The position numbers and the translations under genes were made by a program. From Moraxella bovis (GTDB lineage Bacteria; Pseudomonadota; Gammaproteobacteria; Pseudomonadales; Moraxellaceae), in assembly GCF_002014975.1 (NCBI RefSeq), contig NZ_MUXV01000074.1, forward strand, positions 1 through 16,160: a DNA stretch of 16,160 bases. Direction: 5' to 3'. Under the pieces are notes generated by a model. That model was not told where the DNA came from, did no database searches, and saw only the letters and a program-made list of their open reading frames with translations. Position 1 is the first letter of the stretch; the number at the start of each line of letters is the position of its first letter. Shown piece by piece: positions 12,526 through 16,160 of this stretch.

Positions 12526-13258
12526 CCAATTCTAATAACTCTTTCCCAAAAAACGCAGGCAACCGCTCGGCTTTGGCTTGATTGTAGTCGGTGGCTTTTT
12601 CTACCATTTCTAATAGGAAAAATTCCATCGGCTCATCATCGCCATATTTTAGCACATTACGGATAATCAGCCGTTCGGTGGCTTGCATTGCTCGGCTGTA
12701 CTGCTCACTCATTCTAAAAATGCGTTCAAGCTCAGTGGCAATAATGGGCAAATGTTCACGGCTAAATTTGGCGGGGCTTTTGACCCCTGTTACCGCTCTT
12801 AACCTTGCCCAAATGGCGTGTCCTGCGGATTTTTGCATTTTAAAGTTGTTTTCACACAGCCATACAAGGCGTTTTAGGTTTATCCAGTCTTTGTCGGAAA
12901 GTTCGTTGGTTTGGGGCTTGCCTAGGCAGGGGATATGCTCGCCTTTGGTCATACGGTCAAAAGCACGAATGACCATCAAATGAAACTTAGGACTAATCCA
13001 CATCGCATAGGCATAGACCAGTTCACGGCAGGCGTAAGTGCCACGATTTTTACCGCCATTAATGGTGTGATAGGCGATGGTATTTTCGCTTTCTATCTCA
13101 GCAATGAGTTCTTGGGTTTGTTGGTTGCGAAGAAACCAAGTAGGGCGATGTTTTTCATCATTACCACTGGCTTTATGCAAATCATTTAGGGAATACAAGC
13201 CATTAACTTGATTGATGATAAAGTCGGCTTGGGTAGGGATAGAGATGATTAAGTTCAT
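12518..13258 (-). CDS. KilA-N domain phage regulator
   Basis: A 246-aa protein. The KilA-N DNA-binding domain occupies about 12-108: IINQVNGLYSLNDLHKASGNDEKHRPTWFLRNQQTQELIAEI, then NGGKNRGTYACRELVYAYAMWISPKFHLMVIRAFD, the classic signature. The C-terminal half is helical with no catalytic motif recognised. AAGGAG lies 7 nt before the ATG, and upstream sequences in the same RNA are complementary to that site (see the C4-like element). KilA-N proteins are often antirepressors, fitting C4 control. It is the first gene of a three-gene - strand unit. Confidence 0.9.
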   Translation of the reverse strand: MNLIISIPTQADFIINQVNGLYSLNDLHKASGNDEKHRPTWFLRNQQTQELIAEIESENTIAYHTINGGKNRGTYACRELVYAYAMWISPKFHLMVIRAFDRMTKGEHIPCLGKPQTNELSDKDWINLKRLVWLCENNFKMQKSAGHAIWARLRAVTGVKSPAKFSREHLPIIATELERIFRMSEQYSRAMQATERLIIRNVLKYGDDEPMEFFLLEMVEKATDYNQAKAERLPAFFGKELLELVA

Positions 13259-13305
13259 TATGAACTCCTTATGGTTAATTTTCTGAAATTACCCTGTAAA
13301 GGGTG

Positions 13306-13382
13306 CTAGGGGGTTCAGAAGCCGCCATAAGTCGGTTGGGATGATTCGTCTGACAAGTCAGCTTATTTCTCCGCCCCCCTAA
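13306..13382 (-). ncRNA. C4-like antisense RNA in the KilA-N leader
   Basis: The element is closed by TTAGGGGG (13382-13375) pairing with CCCCCTAG (13313-13306). Inside are the hairpin CTGAC-TT-GTCAG and the stem CCG...CGG bearing CTTATGG. Two 7-nt segments, CTTATGG (13331-13325) and TTCTGAA (13320-13314), are perfectly complementary to CCATAAG (13274-13268, overlapping the KilA-N Shine-Dalgarno) and TTCAGAA (13287-13281). The order is collinear for antisense binding. This is the arrangement of C4 RNA upstream of ant in phages P1/P7. Family membership is inferred from architecture. Confidence 0.65.
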
Positions 13383-13388
13383 CATAAA

Positions 13389-13417
13389 ATTATGATGTGA
13401 GAATTTGCACATCTTAA
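13389..13417 (-). promoter_or_regulatory. Promoter of the C4/KilA-N unit with operator in its spacer
   Basis: On the - strand TTAAGA (13417-13412) and CATAAT (13394-13389) are 17 bp apart, and transcription would begin at the C4-like element. The palindrome-like TGTGAGAATTTGCACA fills 13396-13411 exactly, with outer bases extending the symmetry to GATGTG...CACATC (13394-13413). A bound repressor would block polymerase. Confidence 0.6.
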
Positions 13418-13441
13418 ATTTTTGAAAGGGTTATTTTGCAG

Positions 13442-13457
13442 TGTGAGAATTCTCACA
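13442..13457. promoter_or_regulatory. Second operator, perfect 16-bp palindrome
   Basis: TGTGAGAATTCTCACA is its own reverse complement and shares TGTGAGAATT with the site at 13396-13411; centres are 46 bp apart. Two related palindromes upstream of an antirepressor-type operon point to a phage repressor. No repressor gene was identified in the window. Confidence 0.65.
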
Positions 13458-13543
13458 GTGGAAATTTAGGCAAAATAAAACCACAGATTTCGCTTGTGGG
13501 TAACGCTTATGGGTTCGGTTCTGACACCTTGCATACATAATAC

Positions 13544-13575
13544 AAAAAACCACTTGATAAGTCAAGTGGTTTTTT
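13544..13575. terminator. Strong bidirectional terminator after the 66-aa gene
   Basis: AAAAAACCACTTGA (13544-13557) and TCAAGTGGTTTTTT (13562-13575) form a perfect 14-bp stem with loop TAAG. It insulates the 66-aa gene from the C4/KilA-N promoter region. Apart from this and the regulatory elements listed, 13259-13595 holds no gene that I can see. Confidence 0.85.
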
Positions 13576-13595
13576 GGGTCAAGCAAAATTTTTTA

Positions 13596-13796
13596 TTAAT
13601 TTTCCTTATCCATTTGTGCTATGCTTTCCAAATATTTCTCGTATTGTTGTCTCACATAATCTGCAATGACTTCATACATCATTCTGTACTCGTCCATAGG
13701 TTCAGTCTCAACCATCATTTCTTCTGCCCGCTCTGGGTCGTGTTGGCTAAGTTGAACGACTTCATTAAGTTGGTTTAGATAAGTTAAATTATCCAT
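13596..13796 (-). CDS. Small acidic hypothetical protein
   Basis: A 66-aa, strongly acidic, helical protein (MDNLTYLNQLNEVVQLSQHDPERAEEMMVETEPMDEYRMMYEVIADYV...). No DNA-binding or membrane segment is visible and no family is recognised. AGGG lies about 8 nt before the ATG. It has its own near-consensus promoter (13869-13841), a palindrome in the leader and a strong terminator at its end. It is therefore a separately regulated single-gene unit, divergent from the Ibs-like peptide unit. Its acidity could suit a DNA-mimic or inhibitor role, but that is speculation. Confidence 0.65.
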   Translation of the reverse strand: MDNLTYLNQLNEVVQLSQHDPERAEEMMVETEPMDEYRMMYEVIADYVRQQYEKYLESIAQMDKEN

Positions 13797-13805
13797 AGTA
13801 TTATC

Positions 13806-13821
13806 CCTATATCAATATAGG
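13806..13821. promoter_or_regulatory. Palindrome upstream of the 66-aa gene
   Basis: CCTATAT-CA-ATATAGG is a perfect inverted repeat between the promoter and the ribosome-binding site. Its core TATATTGA (- strand) also occurs in the arms of the inverted repeat at 13909-13943, so one regulator may bind both. Confidence 0.5.
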
Positions 13822-13840
13822 CTTTTGAGACCTTAGGCAT

Positions 13841-13869
13841 ATCATACCCCAATAATTGCCCCTTGTCAA
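13841..13869 (-). promoter_or_regulatory. Near-consensus promoter for the 66-aa gene
   Basis: On the - strand TTGACA (13869-13864) and TATGAT (13846-13841) are 17 bp apart. RNA would start near 13834, leaving a leader of about 38 nt that contains the 13806-13821 palindrome. Confidence 0.75.
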
Positions 13870-13870
13870 T

Positions 13871-13905
13871 AAAAAAATCCACCCAAATAATGAGCAGATT
13901 TTTTT
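13871..13905. terminator. Weak A/T-flanked hairpin between divergent promoters
   Basis: AAAAAAATC and GATTTTTTT (9 bp, mostly A-T) flank a 17-nt loop. Each strand ends in T7. It could stop antisense RNA coming from the right, but the stem is weak. Confidence 0.3.
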
Positions 13906-13908
13906 AAA

Positions 13909-13944
13909 TTATATATTGACAAACTATCTAAGTCAATATATAAT
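13909..13944 (+). promoter_or_regulatory. Perfect-consensus promoter embedded in a 12-bp inverted repeat
   Basis: TTGACA (13916-13921) and TATAAT (13939-13944) are separated by 17 bp. Arms TTATATATTGAC (13909-13920) and GTCAATATATAA (13932-13943) are perfect reverse complements 11 bp apart, covering both promoter boxes. An operator in this position implies tight repression of a very strong promoter, as expected for a toxic product. Confidence 0.85.
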
Positions 13945-13950
13945 AGGCAC

Positions 13951-14152
13951 ATCTAGCAAGGGTTGCTAGGTAGGTGCTAGTGACTAGCACTAGCGGTAAA
14001 CATAAGGAGTTGGACGATGACCACACTAGTCAAAATCATCGCCCTAATAATCCTGCTCTTAATCGCTACATCAGCGTATTAAACAGGTAACCCGAAAGTA
14101 GCGGCAACTACTGGGGGTTTGGTTAGGGGGCTAACCCTTAACCACTCCTTAT
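13951..14152 (+). ncRNA. Structured mRNA of the Ibs-like peptide with Shine-Dalgarno sequestration
   Basis: The 5' UTR has two perfect 7-bp hairpins with 3-nt loops (13953-13969 and 13974-13990). The 3' UTR has hairpins at 14097-14112 and 14121-14136 (GGTTAG-GGGG-CTAACC). ATAAGGAGT (14002-14010), the Shine-Dalgarno, is perfectly complementary to ACTCCTTAT (14144-14152). The pairing extends by GG/CC after one bulged base. Long-range 5'-3' pairing that hides the ribosome-binding site is typical of type I toxin mRNAs. Confidence 0.6.
14017..14082 (+). CDS. 21-aa hydrophobic peptide, Ibs-like type I toxin candidate
   Basis: The peptide starts MTTLVK, continues as an unbroken Ile/Leu-rich segment (residues 7-16) and ends ATSAY. 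Size, a basic residue before the membrane segment and the terminal SAY resemble the 18-19-aa Ibs toxins of E. coli, which depolarise the inner membrane. AAGGAG lies 7 nt before the ATG. A perfect-consensus promoter and structured UTRs surround it, and a possible - strand promoter downstream could make an antisense RNA. It is encoded upstream of a ribbon-helix-helix-like gene. Toxicity is inferred. A neutral membrane peptide is the main alternative. Confidence 0.65.
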   Translation: MTTLVKIIALIILLLIATSAY

Positions 14153-14156
14153 CTTT

Positions 14157-14184
14157 ATTATGCCATTTAATTTGAAAAAATCAA
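14157..14184 (-). promoter_or_regulatory. Possible promoter for an antisense RNA to the peptide mRNA
   Basis: On the - strand TTGATT (14184-14179) and CATAAT (14162-14157) are 16 bp apart. RNA would start near 14150, complementary to the peptide mRNA from its 3' sequestering element leftward. No strong terminator for it was found, so its length is unknown. Confidence 0.4.
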
Positions 14185-14194
14185 GGGGTATTTT

Positions 14195-14404
14195 ATGACA
14201 ATTAAGACATCACACGCTCAAATCAAAGCCGTCAAAAAAAACACTGCCAAAGCCCTAGAAGATGTGCGAGTGCTACTAGGTCAATACGACACAGAAGCCT
14301 ATGAAGCCCTACAAAAAATCAAAGCCCACCACAACGGCAACCGTGCAGGGGCGATAAAGCAAGCCATCATTGAGTATGCAAAACGCTTAGAACAAGAGGC
14401 TTGA
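14195..14404 (+). CDS. Small ribbon-helix-helix-like protein
   Basis: A 69-aa basic protein. The C-terminal part (YEALQKIKAHHNGNRAGAIKQAIIEYAKRL) resembles the two helices of ribbon-helix-helix regulators, with 'NRAGAIKQAI' like the helix-B start. The N-terminus is lysine-rich. AGGGG lies 7-8 nt before the ATG. It is the second gene downstream of the operator-covered promoter at 13909-13944, so it may be the repressor of that unit and of the 13806-13821 site. The domain call is by pattern only. A 12-bp hairpin at its 3' end separates it from the convergent gene. Confidence 0.55.
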   Translation: MTIKTSHAQIKAVKKNTAKALEDVRVLLGQYDTEAYEALQKIKAHHNGNRAGAIKQAIIEYAKRLEQEA

Positions 14405-14419
14405 TTAGCCTCTATGTTC
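14390..14419. terminator. Hairpin between convergent genes
   Basis: GAACA-AGAGGCT (14390-14401) pairs with AGCCTCT-A-TGTTC (14407-14419) with one bulged A and a 5-nt loop. It covers the stop codons of both convergent genes. It lacks a clean T run, so it may be a weak bidirectional terminator. Confidence 0.45.
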
Positions 14420-14908
14420 TCTAAAAGTTTTTCGCCAATACTCGCCTGCCACATCGTCCGCTACACTTAATTCATTTGCTACCGCCCCCATTACATCTCC
14501 ATAAATATGCGAATGGTAGTTACAAAATGCCACCGCAGAAATACCCATTATCTCGGCTTTTTTCTTATCAGTCAAAGCACACCGCACCACATCAGCCACC
14601 ACCGCACGGGCAAGGTTTTTGGCGTGCTTGCGTCTTTGGCTTTTAGACTGATAGCCCTGCTCGGCAAGTTTAACCACATCATTATAAAACCGCTCACGCT
14701 TCCCATCGTCCACATAGCACGCCACCGCCGACCGCATTAAGTCGGGGTTGTCAGTTGGGGCGTGCTTAGACACATACGCCAAGCAACCTGCACCGTCCGC
14801 CATATCAAGGGCATTTTGCCCACCTTTGCCAAAATTACCCGCATGATCGCTTGTGCTTTTTTGGCTCATTACCGCACGGATAAGGTCAAGGTTTGGGTAA
14901 TCGGTCAT
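14405..14908 (-). CDS. Hypothetical phage protein, possible late-gene regulator
   Basis: A protein of 167 aa from ATG at 14908, which overlaps the preceding TGA (TGATG) and has GGAG 9 nt upstream. An in-frame ATG at 14923 would add five residues. The sequence starts MTDYPNLDLIRAVMSQKSTSDHAG and has a helical C-terminal region (KKKAEIMGISAVAFCNYHSHIYGDVMGAVANEL) that could be a helix-turn-helix. Position at the end of the early operon, before the control region and terminase, is where lambdoid phages keep the Q antiterminator, and size is similar. No Q signature is certain, so this is a suggestion only. Confidence 0.6.
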   Translation of the reverse strand: MTDYPNLDLIRAVMSQKSTSDHAGNFGKGGQNALDMADGAGCLAYVSKHAPTDNPDLMRSAVACYVDDGKRERFYNDVVKLAEQGYQSKSQRRKHAKNLARAVVADVVRCALTDKKKAEIMGISAVAFCNYHSHIYGDVMGAVANELSVADDVAGEYWRKTFREHRG

Positions 14909-15063
14909 CACAAATCTCTCCATCTCTTTTTTGCCTGCTTAAATTCTTTTTTAAATTTGCGACATTCTTTTATCATGTCAAAAAGCAACACCAAGCAAAA
15001 GCTCAAAAACAACGGCGATAACACAAATACCACAAAAATCGCCAAACCGTATTGTTCAATCAT
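14908..15063 (-). CDS. 51-aa single-span membrane peptide
   Basis: Starts MIEQYGLAIFVVFVLSPLFL; residues 6-28 are a membrane segment. The remainder is highly basic (KECRKFKKEFKQAKKRWRDL). Its ATG overlaps the methylase-like gene by 8 nt with GGGGG upstream, and its TGA overlaps the next ATG (TGATG). Tight coupling on both sides supports a real gene. The N-out/C-in topology with a positive cytoplasmic tail is predicted. No family is recognised. Confidence 0.6.
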   Translation of the reverse strand: MIEQYGLAIFVVFVLSPLFLSFCLVLLFDMIKECRKFKKEFKQAKKRWRDL

Positions 15064-15847
15064 TGTTTACCCCCAAACTCCCCACAATCACCCATTCTCT
15101 ATCGGACAATTCCCAATTTATTAAATTATTTTTAGCTTGCAGTTCTTTTGTTTGCAGTTCTTTGGCTTGCAGTTCTTTGGCTTTGTTATCGCTAATCAGC
15201 AATCCGCCACCGAACAATTCTTTTTTATGCTCTTTTTGGCTATCAAGCTTGCGAATAAATACACTCTCATTAGCCGACACGCTAAATTCAATCCCTGCCT
15301 TACATAATTTATTTAAATTATTTACCATCAGCACATTGGGCGAATATTGGTATTTTGGCAATGTTGGCTTTTGTTGCTCTAATGCTTTTAGGGCGTTGTA
15401 TAATACTGGGGCGGTCATTGCTCGCACATCTCCACACAGATTAGTAGCAAAACAAGTATCTACCACCGCCCCATTATCATAAGTAATGTCAGCAGGAGCA
15501 ATAATAGCAGTACAATCACGGTTTCGCATTGAGTTAAACACCGTCAAAGCAGGGGCGAACAAAAAGAATTTGACATTATTCGCCAAATAAAAATCAATGA
15601 TTTTTGCCAAAATAGAAAAAGGCGGATTGTCAATCACCACCGTGTTATCATCATAGTTTTGGGCATGTGCTTGATAATCGCCATCGGGATAAAAAGGGCG
15701 TTCTACCGTCAAATCGTCCAAATGTAAAATGTGTTCGTTGACATACTCTAACACGACATCATAAACCGCAGGTGGTGTGAATGTGTCATCGCTCGTCGTG
15801 CGTTTTTCAAATTTTTGTAGCCAGTTATAGTATTCATCGCTATTCAT
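15056..15847 (-). CDS. EcoRI-type adenine methylase-like phage protein
   Basis: A 263-aa protein. Motif IV-like NPPF lies at 74-77 within VVIDNPPFSILAKIIDFYL, preceded by VERPFYPDGDYQAH. It is followed by KFFLFAPALTVFN, then DITYDNGAVVDTCFATNL. This arrangement matches EcoRI-methylase-like phage proteins, some annotated as adenine methylases and others mislabelled ParB. A glycine-rich SAM motif is not obvious, so activity is uncertain. The C-terminus carries a 5-residue repeat (ELQAK/ELQTK) from a 15-bp DNA repeat. Its start overlaps the upstream TGA (ATGA) and its end overlaps the 51-aa gene. Likely roles are protecting phage DNA or altering host methylation. Confidence 0.65.
   Translation of the reverse strand: MNSDEYYNWLQKFEKRTTSDDTFTPPAVYDVVLEYVNEHILHLDDLTVERPFYPDGDYQAHAQNYDDNTVVIDNPPFSILAKIIDFYLANNVKFFLFAPALTVFNSMRNRDCTAIIAPADITYDNGAVVDTCFATNLCGDVRAMTAPVLYNALKALEQQKPTLPKYQYSPNVLMVNNLNKLCKAGIEFSVSANESVFIRKLDSQKEHKKELFGGGLLISDNKAKELQAKELQTKELQAKNNLINWELSDREWVIVGSLGVNND
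15135..15179. repeat. Three 15-bp tandem repeats inside the methylase-like gene
   Basis: Near-identical units at 15135-15149, 15150-15164 and 15165-15179 (GCTTGCAGTTCTTTG with one or two changes). Each adds five residues in frame, so copy-number change would alter length without frameshift. Confidence 0.75.
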
Positions 15848-16128
15848 TTCTCACTCCCATCAAACCACATCAAAAACATTAAACAACAAACAGCATGGGC
15901 AAGGTGTGGTAATCCGCTTTCGCCATCTACCATCTCACCGCTCCACCACGCATTCAAATGCCTATGACAGGCGTTAAAATACCGCTCACGGGCGTTTGGC
16001 ACGGTTTTCCAGTTATCCATCCCATACTTGTTCGCCCCAAATTCTAAGACTTCCACCACCTGCCACAAAGGGGTGGACGGTAGTAGGCTAAATCTTGGCT
16101 TTTGGCTGTCGTGTTTTTGTCCGCTCAT
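15844..16128 (-). CDS. DUF5664-like phage protein (dATP/dGTP diphosphohydrolase N-terminal-domain type)
   Basis: A 94-aa protein starting MSGQKHDSQKPRFSLLPSTPLWQVVEVLEFGANKYGMDNWKTV. The pattern 'H-D-x-x-K-P-R-x-x-L-L-P' followed by 'F-G-A-x-K-Y-G-x-x-N-W' and 'HLNAWWSGE...DGESGLPHLAHAVCCLMFL' is typical of DUF5664, annotated as the N-terminal domain of dATP/dGTP diphosphohydrolases. It resembles MazG-like helical nucleotide-binding folds. GGAG lies upstream of the ATG. It is the first complete gene of a chain of overlapping early genes. The exact substrate is not known from sequence. Confidence 0.75.
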   Translation of the reverse strand: MSGQKHDSQKPRFSLLPSTPLWQVVEVLEFGANKYGMDNWKTVPNARERYFNACHRHLNAWWSGEMVDGESGLPHLAHAVCCLMFLMWFDGSEK

Positions 16129-16160
16129 CTCTCAACTCCAATTCTCTTAAATTCGCTAAT
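16125..16160 (-). CDS. C-terminal tail of an upstream gene (partial)
   Basis: The last 11 codons (ISEFKRIGVER) of a frame that ends in TGA overlapping the next ATG (ATGA), like its neighbours. The gene extends beyond the window. No function can be given. Confidence 0.45.
   Translation of the reverse strand: MSEFKRIGVER

Noticed and set aside
12591..12983. 130-aa + strand frame opposite KilA-N
   Set aside because: It is a shadow of the KilA-N coding region and resembles no family.
13442..13457. LexA or lac operator
   Set aside because: The 16-bp palindrome superficially resembles both, but it lacks the CTGT-N8-ACAG LexA pattern, and a lac-type repressor has no place here; a phage repressor site is simpler.
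13482..13500. Terminator hairpin CCACA...TGTGG
   Set aside because: Only a 5-bp stem with a long loop and an interrupted T run; not convincing beside the strong terminator at 13544-13575.
15063..15482. 139-aa + strand frame opposite the methylase-like gene
   Set aside because: Low-complexity Ser/Leu/Cys repeats come from the antisense of the 15-bp repeats; no start signals.

Overview
This window looks like one end of a degenerate lambda-like prophage in a Moraxella-type gammaproteobacterium. The host assignment is an inference. It rests on the moderately AT-rich composition, the protein style, and a solitary CRISPR repeat that closely resembles, from memory, the type V-A (Cas12a) repeat of Moraxella bovoculi. 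A tyrosine integrase lies at the left edge on the + strand. Almost everything else is on the - strand, so the phage operons read right to left.

Layout, in - strand transcription order. The early end (16160-14405) carries a DUF5664-like protein, an EcoRI-type methylase-like protein, a 51-aa membrane peptide and a possible late regulator. A control region (14404-11373) follows. It has back-to-back strong promoters serving a + strand unit (a 21-aa hydrophobic Ibs-like peptide plus a ribbon-helix-helix-like protein) and a - strand 66-aa gene. It also has a C4-type antisense leader ahead of a KilA-N gene, a hypothetical gene and a BRO-N gene. Next come the CRISPR-repeat RNA (about 11320-11202) and the small terminase. 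The structural genes are the terminase/tape-measure fusion, a small membrane peptide, tail M, a hypothetical, tail L, tail K, tail I, a truncated tail J and a tail-tip-like gene. Holin and M15 endolysin close the unit.

Two accessory cassettes interrupt the tail genes: a higBA toxin-antitoxin pair between K and I, and an arc/antirepressor module resembling P22 immI between L and K. The prophage is almost certainly defective. The large terminase has lost its C-terminal (nuclease) half and is fused in frame to the C-terminus of the tape-measure protein. That removes portal, capsid, head-tail and tail-tube genes. J is also cut to about its N-terminal third.

What stands out is the density of RNA-level control. 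(1) A consensus promoter, one intact 36-nt type V-A CRISPR repeat and an intrinsic terminator form a compact RNA unit of about 119 nt. A 9-bp stem clamps the repeat. This is a candidate RNA-based anti-CRISPR (Racr). (2) A C4-like leader has two collinear 7-nt antisense segments against the KilA-N ribosome-binding region. (3) The antirepressor leader has alternative 9-bp pairings around its ribosome-binding site, with a possible sar-like antisense RNA opposite. (4) A type I toxin-like mRNA has its Shine-Dalgarno complemented by its own 3' end. All coordinates and pairings were read by eye; no folding, homology search or promoter scoring was run.
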